The notes beneath the pieces are model-generated. The model did not search any database. It worked only from the letters and a program-made list of their open reading frames with translations, and was not told the DNA's origin. The position numbers and the translations under genes are program-made. Below, one piece after another: positions 1 through 11,799 of a stretch of 64,000 nucleotides of DNA. Origin of the DNA: Planoprotostelium fungivorum (Eukaryota > Evosea > Variosea > Cavosteliida > Cavosteliaceae). Location of the stretch: contig MDYQ01000094.1 in NCBI GenBank assembly GCA_003024175.1, positions 1 to 64,000 on the forward strand, written 5' to 3'. Every line of letters starts with the position of its first letter. The stretch's first letter is position 1.

Positions 1-239
1 GTCTTCGTATTCTATTAGTGAAAGGTAGTGGGTACTCGCAAGGGACCACTCTAGACTCGTCAGAGTCTTACAGTATCATTGCCAAGGAAGACGCCGGGGA
101 GACTGACACCCGTGCCAACAAGCAGCGTGGAATCATCATCATCAAGTACTTGTGGAGGTCCACACGCGGTAGGAAAGATTTATATTTTCTGGAGAGAAGG
201 CACTCTCCTCGCTAGTGAGGGTGATGACGATAGGTAGTT

Positions 240-1107
240 GTCTACGGTGACCATGTCAAGAAGGGGCTCGAGGAATCCACGATCGAGCTTGTTCATGGTG
301 AGTTCGGGGATGATAAACTCTCTGAGGGCCTGATGCAGCATAGCCTCAGTCTGGAAGCACACTCCTACGACGTCAACGACACAAGTGTACAAGAGGAGCA
401 GAGATATCCAAAAGGTGCAGGAACATACCAAGAAAAGGTGCAGATGAGATTTCCTGACCATCTTCTCACCCTCTTGCTGATGCACACACTTCCGATATCA
501 AACGAATTGATCAATGAAAGGGATGTACATCTATGAGCAGCTCAGACTTAGGTCATAATCGCGCAGTCTGGAACACAATGTCATTAGATCCCATTTCTAG
601 GACACAAGTAGAAACAGCTCTCATCTCACCTTCCATATCATCTGCAAAATTGACAACTATTGCTGTATGATTAAGTGGGTGTAAGAATCAACAGACTCTT
701 AATGGGTAGTCGTAGGAGTGAATGTGCGTCCAGACTGACGTCAGGCTCTCAACAAGAAAGAGGAAGAACGTTACCTTCTGATGATACCCTGGAATAGTGA
801 CAGACACTGGGGATTGTTGGTCTCGGTTAGGGGAGAAGAGAAGAGCATGTATCTTCTGGACTCATACTACGCTGAACCATTGAAAGTATCCACATAAGGG
901 GAGAAGGAAGATGAGCCGAGATGACAGTTTGATGGTGGAACATTTGGAGGCTGTTGGTATCAAAAAGAAGGTGAGTCGTATATACAAGAATTTGAATGTC
1001 CTCCGTATAGATCAAATATGAAAGTGTTTCTACAGAACATCAAGGATCCGTTTAATGAACAGGAACGACCACAGAAGGACCAAACATCGTGTGGAATATG
1101 TGATTGA
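240..1107 (+). CDS. Ulp1/SENP-like (C48) cysteine peptidase, partial or decayed
   Basis: The plus strand at about 770-900 reads [16 protein letters not shown] followed about 20 residues later by LLDSYY. This is the HW (catalytic His) and LDS (catalytic Asp) pattern of Ulp1/SENP proteases. A second exon, after a likely GT-AG intron ending near 1032, reads QKDQTSCG, matching the Gln-x(n)-Cys-Gly oxyanion and nucleophile site. Upstream (240-540) is an open acidic frame, not recognised, that may be the N-terminal part. C48 enzymes cleave SUMO or similar isopeptide bonds, but family members are also carried by several kinds of mobile DNA, and the neighbourhood here is transposon-rich. The 5' end may lie left of the window. 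I cannot tell whether it is a host gene or an element's protease. Confidence 0.5.
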
Positions 1108-1204
1108 GAAAAGACATGTTACAAAAAGGGACAAGAAAAGTTATGAGAAGTATTTACTGACAAGAACGCAAAGGGAACATCTCAAGAAAACGACAAGATA
1201 TGTT

Positions 1205-1545
1205 ATATAAGGTGGGGAACGAGAAAGAGAGGAGAGAGAGGATGAAGTCAGATGGATAAGGAGCTGAAACGACGGATGGAAGTAGATTCGATTCCAGTGG
1301 AAAGAGAGAATGAGAGAGTGGAGAACAATGGAAGAGATGAACTGGAGGAAGTAAGAGAGGGAAGAGGAGAGAGAGTGGGAGAGGGAGGAGAAAGGAGAAC
1401 GGGAGACGATGTGTCAGATGGAGAAGAGAGGAGACAAGGGAATGTAGGAGGAGAAGAGAGAACAGAACAGAAGAGGAGAGGAGAGAAGAGAGGAAGAAGA
1501 AGAGAGAAGAGGAGAAGAAGAGAAGACAGGAGAGGAGATGGGGCC
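1205..1545. repeat. Purine-rich (GAGA/GGA) low-complexity tract
   Basis: About 340 bases are almost entirely A and G on the plus strand, in irregular GAGAGG, GGAAGA and GAAGAAG units. Either strand gives a long open frame simply because stop codons are rare in such sequence (Arg/Glu/Gly-rich on plus, Ser/Leu/Pro-rich on minus). I treat it as low-complexity DNA rather than a gene. Confidence 0.7.
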
Positions 1546-1549
1546 ACCT

Positions 1550-2680
1550 CCTCCAAAGTAGACATCCTTGCTCCAGAGAATGCTATCTTGTGCATCCATC
1601 TCCTTCACGTCCTGTCTCATACTCGCTGATATACTGCTACTCGTTCGACCTGCTCATTCCATAGAGTCGGCTAGTAAAATGATGGGTGAGATGAGTGTCA
1701 AGCGTACGCGCGCTAATAAACATGTTCACACAACTGGCAATTGTATCTGTCTATTTAGACAGACAATAAAGTGCAGAACCTCTTGAGAGATACGAGAGAT
1801 CGATACACGCAAAAAGAAGTTTTATTTATGATGTCTGTATAAAAATGACCATGTAATGTAAACGTCTCCACGTCGTATCAGCCAGAACAAAATCACAGCA
1901 GTGCGGCGATACAGAAGAATGAACCACCTCACGGTGTTTCCCGTTGGAAAGAGTGAAGAGTGGGGTGACAGCCGTCGTAATTTTGCATATTCAGTCTTTA
2001 GAGGACCTCATACACTCGTCTTCTGAGAAGATGGGTTCATCTCCGTCGAATGCAGCCTTTCCATTTCGCCTCCGTCTTTGCGGGATGATGTTTCTGGTCT
2101 GCAATTTATGTTCTTACCGCTGTCATATGTGAGTGAGTGTCGTTCTCTTCTGGGCAGGGACAGAGAGATGAGGTGGGTTGTTGAGAGAGTTGTGATCAAG
2201 TTGGGGCATCAACACCTCCGCTGGTCGATCACCACTTCTTTCTCTATCGATTCATGAAATTGAATAAGTGAGTCGAATATTATCGATAGAATGCCTCACC
2301 TTCTTCCACAGTGACGTCTTCTGGGAGAATTGATCAATCTTGTCTGAAATGATCGATGCCATGCCTCCAACTGCTGGTATCCAGTCAGGCACATCGTTAC
2401 CTCAGCCCGATGATCCACTTCATCAGAAAGATGACTCGAAACCCATAGGTAAGAGAAGAACTTGTGTTGGGTTGATCTATATGGGGTACACTCTCATTAC
2501 GAAACTTATAGGGAACCATCGACAACCCTCTTGGTCTTCAGCCACCCTCTTCGCCGCTGCCGGACCCATTGATCCCAACAATCTGCAGCAACTGTCTGCT
2601 GCTCCAATAAATGAACTCAAGGCGCATTCAGCTTATAAGAAGAGGCGATAACACTCCTCTATTGGAAGTTGATCCTCGTT
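1550..2680. other. Gene-poor stretch, nothing recognised
   Basis: Only short frames occur here. One plus frame at 2340-2651 opens with a Met/Pro/Asp-rich stretch and could be an exon, but it has no recognisable domain and no ATG at its 5' end. No RNA gene or clear repeat was seen. Confidence 0.4.
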
Positions 2681-3330
2681 GTATTTACACCTGACGAGAA
2701 GCAGCAGCGAGAAATGAGTGTACTCACCTCCAGTGAGAATACACCTGACAAGAGTCAGTATAGAGGAATGAGCGTACTCACCTGTGTGGAGTGGAGTACT
2801 ACCCACCTGCAGGGTCCCTCCGTGCTCACACAGGTAGAAGAATACCGTGAGAAACTCTGCCTCATTGATGAGGAGGTTTGGAGATAAGAGAATCATTTTG
2901 ATTCTGTCCACCTGTATTGCAATTCATGCAATGGAGAGGAGGGTCATCGATGTGTAGACCCAGTCCATAGGATCGTTCAGTTCCTTCTGTCGTTGAGATG
3001 ACATTATAACGCTTTCACTCACGTGATCATCGACATTATCACAAGCAGCGGGAAGAGGATGAGTTTCGTCCACGTCCATAGGATCAACTTTCGTTCCGTG
3101 AGGGTCACAGGAAGATACAGGGGGTAGCAGGTTGGATAATACGATCAGACAGTGGTCACGTGCTTCAAATTGGGAGTAGGAGGGGGGCAAATCTGAAACA
3201 TCATCAGACGTTGTGATGATGACGACGTCTATCACCGTCTGTAGGAGGAGATACTGCTTCCTGGTCGCATCGCAATTCTACCACCGGAGGAACAGAGAGT
3301 GTAGATTTCCTCTTTCTCTTGATGACACGG
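2680..3330 (-). repeat. Dispersed repeat, copy A (partner 11800-12360)
   Basis: The stretch from the GTACTCACCT units (2690-2800) through the conserved block at 2880-3220 reappears in the same orientation at 11800-12360. Both copies encode on the minus strand nearly the same tail (SNLLPPVSSCDPHGTK, then DPMDVDETHPLPAACD, then SQRQKELNDPMDWVYT). The upstream part also holds a degenerate tandem unit of about 58 bp (TACACCTGAC...AATGAGYGTACTCACCT), in two copies here and one at 11800. It adjoins the transposase gene and may be the 3' part of the same element. Confidence 0.75.
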
Positions 3331-5399
3331 ATAAATGGGGTACCGGGCGGTGAGATTGCTGGGATTGAATCTGCAGAGCGGTCCGTCCAAGCGTTCTCAT
3401 TCGCATGAGAAGATTGATTAGTGCACTGTGATGTCCCGGTGCGTTGTCGCTTGAAGATGACGGAAATAGTTGTGGGTACCTTGCAACTCGCCTCGTCTCT
3501 TCTGAAATACTCGTTGTGATGTGGATGATGTGACCAGTACTTCTCTGTGCAGCAGAGGTTGTGTCCGGTATCTCCAAGGAGGCTCGCTTCTTCTCTCTCA
3601 GCGTCTTTCTTTTCTCTCTCTTCTTCATCGCCTCCGTCATCGCTGAGCATGACTCTCCCTCAGGGGTGAGATCTGCTTTCCATCCCCTCTTTTCGGCACG
3701 ATCAACTGCCGTCACTTTCTCTGATCCTATCTTCCACACCATCTCTTCCTCGCCAGAAGCAGAAAGCGATCCTATTAACTGATCATCGCGAATGACAAAG
3801 TGATAAAAGAACGAGAAGTTCTTGAACTCAATCTCCCTCTTCTCCGTCTGTTGATTGGGCATGAAGTCGATGAATCTATAGGTGGGGATGTATCGAGTAT
3901 TCGTCTTCTCTCTCTTTGTCCGGGATATCGTTGAATCCGTCCGTCATCACTTTGATAAATTCCTCTGCAACACCATCAATGTCTCATCTCATCATTGTGC
4001 ATCATCTCACCCGTTGTTGTTACCAGTGCATCTTTTCTCAATGTACGGTTGTTGTAGATCACCATGATCCTCGAGAAGTGAGAGTCACATTGGTTCTTTC
4101 CGTGATATTCCGTGAAATAGTCGATCTCCACCGTGTACTTCTCTCGCAGTCCAATCATGTACGACAGCAGCTGAAAGTTACGAAATTGTCCACGGCAGTT
4201 GTCGTTCCAAAAGTTTATCCGGGTCACGCCAAGAGAGAGGAATACGTTGCTCTTTTGAATGTCCTCCCACGCACTGATGATGAAATGGGCGACGTGCTTC
4301 AGGTCTTCGGACACAAATGTGAATATGTCCTTTCCAATCTTGTCTCCTTTCTTGTAGAACAGTATGACTCCAAAGATTGTCCTCTGTGGTCGCTTGAAGA
4401 AGTCATTTCCCATCTCGTTCTGACCTGAGAGATGTCATGCGTCACATCACGTGTACATCACATCTCATCACACACCTTTCATCAGAGAGATGTTCTTTTT
4501 GAAATCCGACAAAATGACGATCTCTCCGTTACGCAGATTTTGTATCTGTAGAGATTGGTGAATATCGCCTCGTGAATGATCGATCATCACCCTCTCCTTC
4601 ATGTGCTTCTGACGATCAGTCTTGTGTTGACGATGCTCCTCGTATGTCTGAACACAATCCTTCAAGCGCTTCGTCTCAGCAGCTGAAAGTCTGTTCTCCT
4701 GCACATTCAGTTTTGACTGTGCCTTCCTTCGTGACATATCTCGCACATGTCGGTCTTTCGACAAGCCTTGAAGTAATTTGGTGTGAACCTGTGATCGTCA
4801 CGATGAATCCACACAGATAGACTCACTTATCAAATGTGGTTCGGCTGACATGCAAAGGTGTCCCCTCGTACTTCTTGTGATAGGAGTAATAGATCGCTTC
4901 AGTTGTGTCGAGAAGGGTACGAACGATGTTCTGTGGCACACCCTTGCGAGAGGTAAACTTGTCGGCTGTTGGCTGCGAGTTTTCGACCAGATGCAATCGG
5001 ATGGCCTCCTTCGCTTCCTCTGGTGTTGGGATTGTAGGAGTCTGAGGCTTTGCGACTGGTGACCCCGCTCCTGGTGGTGTCATTCTCTGTCGTGATGACG
5101 ATCTCACCTGTTTTCTTTGCATGCTTTCGTGCGGTTGCAAAAGCCTTCTTTCCAATCATCACCCCTTTTGCTCTCAATGACTTCAACTTCTCATAGGGCG
5201 ATATCAATGACAGCCACATCTGTCGGTTTCTGTCCTTCTCTTCGAGATCGTTGATCTGATTTCTGATAGCAGCAAATAACTTTTCGTATAATAGATGTGA
5301 CTTCTTCCATTCCGCCACCTGTTTCGTGTGTGCTGTACGATGATCAGGACCGATTACAACACCGAGGCAAATCACCATTCTGATCGAGACGCGACACAC
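3240..5399 (-). pseudogene. DDE-type DNA transposase gene, intron-bearing, degenerate
   Basis: Minus-strand pieces fall in order. A helical N-terminal part (5399-4899) is followed by a frame ending VSRTTFDK (4823). Next comes a piece with a zinc-binding-looking CRKTDMCEICHEG, then a basic segment (4764-4468) with ILSDFKKNISL, then 4413-3976 with FWNDNCRGQFRN and YHGKNQCDSHF. The Asp in SDFK, the Asp in NDNC and the acidic residue in CDSH are spaced like a DDE/D triad with an RNase H fold. HGK-x2-CD is a pairing I associate with an uncharacterised eukaryotic DDE family, but I cannot name it. The reading frame shifts between pieces, at least once without a convincing intron (near 4730), so this copy looks decayed. 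Partial copies at 6825-7175 and 11800-12360 support a mobile origin. Terminal repeats were not found. Confidence 0.55.
3330..4050 (-). repeat. Transposon segment repeated at 6825-7175
   Basis: The block starting GATAAATGGGGTACC (3330) through AGATTGATTAGTGC, GTTGTCGCTTGAAGATGACG and the CTCGCTTCTTCTCTC run (to about 3690) is matched at 6825-7140 with scattered substitutions. The match then jumps to the block at 4021-4050 (ACCAGTGCATCTTTTCTCA), which corresponds to 7145-7175. The second copy therefore carries an internal deletion of about 330 bp relative to this one. Confidence 0.8.
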
Positions 5400-5632
5400 T
5401 TTGTGTACGACTCCTAAAGGTAGTGTTGATGGATCTCTTCTCAGTTGAAGGCATGGGTTGCGATGATGTGATCAATTCAAAAAGAATAGTGCAGCGAAAA
5501 AATTTTATGGCACATTCGGAAGTTCTTCTTCTGAGAAACCAAAAATTTTCCGATGGTTCCCCATTGCATTCTTCCTGCAAACGACGACGTTACTGGCGGT
5601 TCTGCTGCAGAAGAACACTTTTTTTCAACGAG

Positions 5633-6804
5633 ATGATCTCAGACGACGAAGACGAGAGAGTTTGGGTGAATACTTACATGATCACTGATTTTGACCAAAT
5701 ACAGGCCTATGAGGCCGATTCAGAAATGGTTGAAGAGTATAGCAAAGACACACTAAAGAAGCATTTGCAATTAAGAGGCATGAACACTACTGGCCAAAGA
5801 AAGAGGTCTGAATGCCTCTCATTTGATCAACTTGGCTGAATTTAACAGTTATTGGAACGTCTTAAAATAGTATTGATTCCTGAGATGGAGTTTGAGAATC
5901 TGGCTCCTAATGTATAATACACTTCAAATTACCAAATCCCTAACATTATGCAGGATGTTGAAGCCTTGGATGCACAGCCTGATGGTGACATTGGTACAGT
6001 TAATCAGATCGTCGGGATCAATTTGGAGTCTGATGAGGCATACCCTATTCTATATCAGATGAAATTAGAGAGATTACAGCTACAATCTGCTTTGGAGGGG
6101 AAGAGCTTCCAGACACCCTCTGATGGTGTCTTTGCGGAGGTGATTATTAATTTTTAGAGGTTCTGACTTAAAAACAAGTCTGATTCTACTTTTGAAGGCG
6201 CTGAGATCGACCTGTGGGATTATATAGATGATTGTGTAGAAGGGTACCGTGATGATATCCCAGATGTCCGATGGAAACAGAGAACAGTATGTAACATTTC
6301 CTTGAGTATAGATTGATAGCAAATAGTTGAACAATCGAGAGTTGGTCATGTTCTCCTCTGTGGAAGATTTTACATACCAAGAGTTGATTACTTTGATGAA
6401 GGTCCCAGCGGAAAGAGCAAAGATATACGAAGAGATAACTTGTAGGAATGGAGAGGATATAGAGATTGATCCTGAGGATCAATTGATAATTGCTGTGCCT
6501 CATCTAACACTCATATATGATCGTGGAGGTCACATATTACTATCTGGCAAAGCTGAGCAAAGGTGCTGAATTCACTCTCATAATCTCTCAGTAAATGACC
6601 TTAATTAGAGGAAGATATATATATGAAAGCAAAAAGACGTATTTCTATCATGTGTTTAGAATGGTACAAAATCTCAACATCAAGATACCTAGCCTTCTCA
6701 CACTGATTGAGTTTGACAACAAAGATGACGCTGATAAATGGGACTTGGAAGACAAGCAGTCTGTCCGTTGCAAGATTGATCATGAAGCTAGAAAAGAATT
6801 ATAA
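5633..6804 (+). pseudogene. SAP-domain coding remnant in AT-richer DNA
   Basis: The frame at 5633-5820 encodes an acidic lead (ISDDEDERVW) and then LKKHLQLRGMNTTGQRKRS. This fits the SAP motif (L-x3-L-x2-RG-L-x2-x-G-x-K), and LLERLKIVL, the usual SAP end, follows at 5848 after a gap that could be an intron but does not keep phase in my reading. Further frames at 5948-6157, 6180-6300 (WDYIDDCVEGYRDD) and 6327-6804 look coding (acidic, low stop density) but cannot be joined cleanly. Base composition is AT-richer than the genes after 20 kb. SAP domains bind scaffold DNA and occur in host nuclear proteins and in mobile elements. The rest is unrecognised. Confidence 0.35.
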
Positions 6805-6824
6805 ACATACTCATTCTCTTGATG

Positions 6825-7175
6825 CAGATAAATGAGGTACTAGGCAGTGAGATTGCTGCGATTGAATCTGCAGAGCAGGTCCGTCCAAACGTTCTCATTC
6901 GCATGAGAAGATTGATCGATGCCCTGTGATGTCCTGGTGCGTTGTCGCTTGAAGATGACGGAAATAGTTGGGGGCACCTTGCCTCATCTCTTCTTACCAG
7001 TATTCTCTGTGCAGCAGAGGTTGTGTCTGGTATCTTCTCGGAGGCTCGCTTCTTCTCTCTCAGCATCTTTCTTTTCTCTCTTCTTCATGGCCTCCTCATC
7101 GCTGAGCATGACTCTCCCTTAGGAGTGAGATCTGCTTTCCAGCACTACCAGTGTATCTTTTCTCAAGGTGCGATT
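6825..7175 (-). repeat. Internally deleted copy of transposon segment 3330-4050
   Basis: This is a same-orientation match to 3330-3690 followed directly by sequence matching 4021-4050, so about 330 bp present in the longer copy are missing. Point differences are scattered, indicating an old copy. It lies just downstream of the SAP remnant. Confidence 0.8.
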
Positions 7176-8540
7176 GTTTCTAGCTGTTCCTCTTCTCAAC
7201 AGGGGTGGAGTTATTCCCTTGAGCCATGCACGTGACGAAGAATTCTTGAAAGATATTACCATTACAACACTCGGTTTTAATTAAATGAGCAACTCATCGC
7301 AAGGCTTCCAACTGTAACATTCATGCATTACAGTGGTCATCGACGACAACGCAGTGATTCTACCCGCTCCTCGATAGATAGCTGTTGATGTCCTTCAGGT
7401 ACCTCTTGATGTCTGGGTATTGTGTCCACTCAAGAGACAAGTCCACAGAACAGGGAATATTCAACGCTTCTCGGCTTGACCCGTGGATAGAGTGGATGGG
7501 AATCCGCATCCTGCAAGAGGTGATTCAGAGTAGTTGCATTCTAATCTAACCTTTCAATAGATTTGTTGGAACTCCTGAGAAAAGGGTCAGGCCAAAGACC
7601 CCACAAAGTGGATGGATACTCAACTGCTTATGATTCTGGAGTAATGATTGGGGAGCCCGCCCCTGGTACATTTCCAGTGCCCCTGTCTTCTCAGAGACGA
7701 TGAGATGAGATGTATCAAAGGATTGGACATAGTGACCTCTTCTCGATGTCAGAAGTTATCCCCATGTCGCTCACACATCACAAGTTTTGTTTTATCCGCG
7801 GACTGCGCGGTTACAAATATTTGTGCCATTCTTGGGGAACAGACGGAAAGCACATCAAACGAGAGTAAAAATCTGAGGGAATAACGGTGAGTCAGTTTTC
7901 TTATCAATGGTTTCTTTTTAATAACCGAGAGAAAACGTAACGCTTCTTGTGCCTGATCAGCAAGATCGACATCGGAGGACCTCGAATCTAGAATGGACTC
8001 ACTTCAAAGAAGACTTTCCGGACGTCCTCAAGGTGAGAAGAGGACCCAAACATTCGTGCCCACCCCCTCAACTCGCACTCAGCTCACGTCCAAGCTTGAA
8101 GGCAGAACGGCTCTCAACTGGACGTGGGAAGGAACAACATGATCCAGAAACAATCGGTCCATCTGTGTCGCAGTTGACGGAAGAGAAGTGGCGGATCCAA
8201 TGGAGATGGGGAACCTGCGCCGTGGTCGCTACGACTGGGTGAGATGGTAGATAATAGAGAAGGTTGATAATAGTAAGATCTACCTGATCTGGAACGGCCG
8301 CGAATAAGAGGGCCATCAAGTGGATGAGATCAGGATGTGACGATCATTTGGTCAAGTTAGCTCTGAGGGCTAGGGATCAATAGCAAAAATCGGACGTCCT
8401 GTGGTGATTGAACATATGATCTTCGTGAATAAATAATCCATCAAATCATCGCCAAAATAGAATGAATATGGATTTCAACATTCAGCTTAGATGAGATTCT
8501 GTTCAAAACCATATCGACCAGCGGCGAAGGATATCTGTTA
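7176..8540. other. Gene-poor stretch, possible single exon on minus strand
   Basis: A minus-strand frame from about 7511 to 7363 reads MRIPIHSIHGSS, then DLSLEWTQYPDIKRYL, ending at a stop. It looks like a C-terminal exon but has no partner that I could identify. Other frames are short. No RNA gene, CRISPR-like array or clear tandem repeat was seen. Confidence 0.35.
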
Positions 8541-8541
8541 G

Positions 8542-9768
8542 GTGAATAGCAAGATCGTCCGAAAGAAAGCTGGTCGATGGCCTAAGATTTCACCCGACCC
8601 TCTTCCATCAAATCAATCAGAGAGAAGAAATAGAAGCCCCTATTCTCATCCAGATGGAGACGAGACTCTCGAGCACCCAGAAGGTGAGATGGAAATGGAA
8701 AATGGAAATGACATTATCGAGAAGAGACGACTGAGAGCCACAGATATAGAAGTGGAGAGTGAAGATGAATCGAATGAACATATCCTGCAAGACTAACATT
8801 ACGATCTGATGGGCCGGGGTCCCTCACCTCACAGAGTCTCTCGTCCTCTCAGCCTTCTGCATCTACGCCTCTCGATCGAAAGGTGAATGACGAAGAAAAT
8901 CCGCCTCCACCTTTCTCATCGATGGGCAGGACAAGCATGAGATCCTCAACTCTGGCTGTGCGGGCTCGTCTCGTCCATCTTGACTGCTCTGTCGGTTCGT
9001 GTGGATCCCATTTGCCCTCCTTGAGGATGTTACAGCTCTGCCGTGCGAGATGTGAGAGCAATGGATGTGGGCCATTGGAATCGAGGGAGAATACCACAAG
9101 GACTTTTTCGGCGCCGAAAAGGCTTATGGTCTCAGCACTGTGTGAGAACACACAAGAGGGAGGATGGGAGAAGGGGAATGAGGACTTCAATGCCTTCGAT
9201 TTCTCAGATCCAAGCCTCAACTTGAATGTACAGACGTCATTGTTTGATTCTAACAAAGAGGATACGAGGTGAGCGAACGTAATTTGTAGGTTCTGATCTC
9301 TTTTCAGCCAGACCATTGAAAAATTGATAGACGCATCGATTTCACTCTCGGAAGGGGCCCCTACCATCTTCAATGAAGAGCTTATCTCGTTGATGAACTG
9401 TACCATCTGTGGTGTCAATTCAGCTGAGGGTGAGTGATCACTATCTTCCTAGTCTCATCAGATTGATAGAGTCGATTGAGATCGGCGGGGCATTATTTAA
9501 TTCTTGCCTCTCCTGCTACGAGCAGAATTCAACTGCCGAGACCGTATCAGAGCCAATAATTGAGACATCCCTTGTCCCAAATTCATCTCAAGCTCCCGCT
9601 CGACAGAATCGTAAGAGAGCGGCCTCAACACCTCGCCAGAAGCCTCAATCCAATGCCACAAGAAAGAGGAGGGAGCAACAACACGCAGATGATCGTCAAG
9701 TGGAGGAACACGAAACCGATGCATTCTCACCACGATACATTACACAGTGTATGGCCGCTATGATCTAA
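8542..9768 (+). CDS. Unrecognised disordered protein with two CxxC pairs, multi-exon
   Basis: Plus-strand exons can be chained. A basic, Pro/Ser/Glu-rich lead (8542-8796) is followed by STPLDRKVNDEENPPPPFSS (about 8850-8920), a stretch ending DFNAFDFSDPSLNLN (to 9268), then after a GTGAGC...CAG intron SEGAPTIFNEELISLMNCTICG (near 9400, CTIC). The last exon has CLSC (9515) and a Lys/Arg-rich tail ending TQCMAAMI before a stop at 9766. The two Cys pairs could bind one zinc ion. No family was recognised. The final codons lie inside the left arm of the large inverted repeat, and 9330-9370 of this gene is copied at 19565-19605, so the gene was caught up in that rearrangement. Confidence 0.4.
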
Positions 9769-11736
9769 TAATAACATTCTCGAAGAATTGTCATCATCTC
9801 ATCTCACGAAATTCGAAATTTTTTTAAGTGTCCGTTCTGGTCCCAAAAATGAACCAAGAAAACTCGAAGAAACTAACGCTCCGACCCGCTATGGAAATAA
9901 ACAGAAACAGAAACAGAAACAGAAACAACCCTTGTTCCATCTTGTGTTCATGCAACCGGAAAATGTTTTACCTAAACGTCAAAGAAAAGCAATGTCTACC
10001 AATGGAGATCAAACATACCTGAGAGAACTTAGTCCCTTGCCTGATGATGTTTTACAAAACACATTGGAATACATCGACTCGGGAGAGCTTCTTCCACTCA
10101 CCTTCAGTTGCCAACAGTTCAGCAAGGCAGCTCAAGAAGCACTGAGAAGACGTGGCATCAACTCTTACACGTGGCTGATCTTTCCATGCAACACTGAATG
10201 TGTGAGAGAGTGGTGGATGGACTACCTGCGAGCCCCTTGCATCGAGGAGGAGATATTGTCAAAGTGGGCCAGAGGACAAACGTTCTATTTAGATCAACCA
10301 CAGGTCAGTACTTCTCAGTGCTGAGATGACTAATCTGTATAGCCAACGGGTTACAGCGACAGCGAAGCTGTTAATACGTATTGTAGCAATATCGAGGCTG
10401 AGGTAACGGAGTTGATGAAGAGAGAGAACGGGTTTGAGCTTATCAAAAGAGTGATTGAGAGGAGGAAGGAAAATAAAGAGGTGAATGACAGGTCAACGAA
10501 TAACTTCCTCTCAATGACAACAGGATGAATGGAAGATTATAGCCTGTAGGCTAGGAAAGGTGGCCATCTCTCTTGGACGCACAGATATATGGGATTATGC
10601 CAATCACGGCTGCAGTACAGAGATGCCCATGCTGTATGCAGTGGAAAAGAATCAAGTACATGTCTTGGATTACATGTTTCAGAAGTACCCAGAAGATACA
10701 TCTCTCCATTGGAAAGACAACAAACTGCTGATGATTGCATCAACAGAGGGAAGCATAGAGGTCATTCAGTATCTCCTTAGCAAAGGATACACTTTGGACA
10801 TCGAACAAACAGATAACGCCGAGGACGTCCGTGCATATATGTGGATGATAGAAAGGGGATGCCCTTACAGTTGTGACAACACGAGAATCTTCACAGCAAT
10901 TGCAAAGAAAGAGGAGGATCCAGTCTACTGGATGGAACGTGTGAGGGAGAAGGGAGTGCGGGGAAGCCTAGGCGAGGCATGCTTGGAAGCAATCATCAGG
11001 GATCGATTAGACGTTGTGCAATATATGATCTCATTGGGGTGAGACAGAAGATTACAGATAGATGAAGAGTGATGAATGGATTTAGGATGGAATGGGGATA
11101 TAGTCAAACCAAGTTTACTGTCACGTATGGAAGAGCAGAGATTCTCAAGTACATCCATGAGAAAGTAGCCCCCATTCCCAACAGGCATATGGAGGGTGCC
11201 ATATACGAAACAGATATGGAGTGCAGTAGTCTGGAAGTGTATCAGTACATCTATGGACCAGCTGGAGTACCCATGGGAGAGGATCTGATGGATCTAGTGT
11301 CAGAAAGGCATCTAGTGGACGTAGCCCAAGCTCTGGTCCGCATGGGATGCCCCTGGAATCTGGATGCATGTTTTGAGCAGGCATACATGACTTTAGTAAG
11401 GGAAGAGCCAATCAAACCTAGTCAGAGGGTCTGTCATCAATGCCCACACTTGTGTCAAGAGGCTGAAGAAGGGAGAAGGATGTTGATCTGGTTCATACAA
11501 CTCAAGAGAGGATGGTCTGAATACTACGCACAGGCTTATTTTGAAAGCACCGCCAACATCAAAAGCATCTATCCCACTCCATACCTCTATCGCAGTGTAT
11601 TTCACAACCGTAGGGAATTTATCTATGATTAGAATTATAAAAAATGTTTTGATTTTTCCGGTTGGTCCGAAGGCGAGAAAGTATAAGAAATTTTGACACG
11701 TACCTCTACGTCAGTTTTCTTCAATTTGGAAATTTT
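9738..11736 (+). repeat. Left arm of 1,999-bp inverted duplication
   Basis: Every open frame in 9738-11736 reappears, identical in length and protein sequence, on the opposite strand at 17566-19564. Paired coordinates sum to 29302 throughout, so the arms have no net insertion or deletion. I saw no mismatch in the parts compared by eye. The arm starts within the last codons of the upstream gene and ends in an AT-rich stretch about 100 bp after the F-box/ankyrin-like stop codon. It therefore carries a whole gene plus flanks, and no terminal repeats of a transposon were evident. Confidence 0.95.
9950..11632 (+). CDS. F-box protein with ankyrin-like repeats (copy 1)
   Basis: Four exons are joined by GT-AG introns at about 10304-10342, 10481-10525 and 11039-11085. 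The N-terminal part has LSPLPDDVLQNTLEYID...LTFSCQQFSKAAQ, an F-box that would dock on Skp1 of an SCF ubiquitin ligase. The C-terminal 370 residues show loose ankyrin-type helices: MLYAVEKNQVHVLDYMF, LMIASTEGSIEVIQYLL, ACLEAIIRDRLDVVQYMI, and DVAQALVRMGCPWNLDAC. Helices of the EV-x-Q/KYL type with GCPW are common in amoebal and giant-virus F-box/ankyrin proteins, so the target is probably a protein bound by the repeats. ATG at 9950 is the first Met; 9992 is an alternative. Upstream lies an (ACAGAA)n microsatellite at 9898-9925. An identical copy sits in inverse orientation at 17670-19352. Confidence 0.7.
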
Positions 11737-11799
11737 TCTTCATTCCCCGTCAAGAAATATGACGTTAGAGACACAGTACAACACTTGAATACCATCAGA

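Noticed and set aside
1248-1629. Overlapping open frames of 115 and 125 codons on both strands
   Set aside because: They arise from a purine-only tract in which stop codons are rare. No domain and no splice context.
3916-4428. 170-codon plus frame across the transposase
   Set aside because: The minus frame here carries the DDE motifs, so the plus frame is a shadow.
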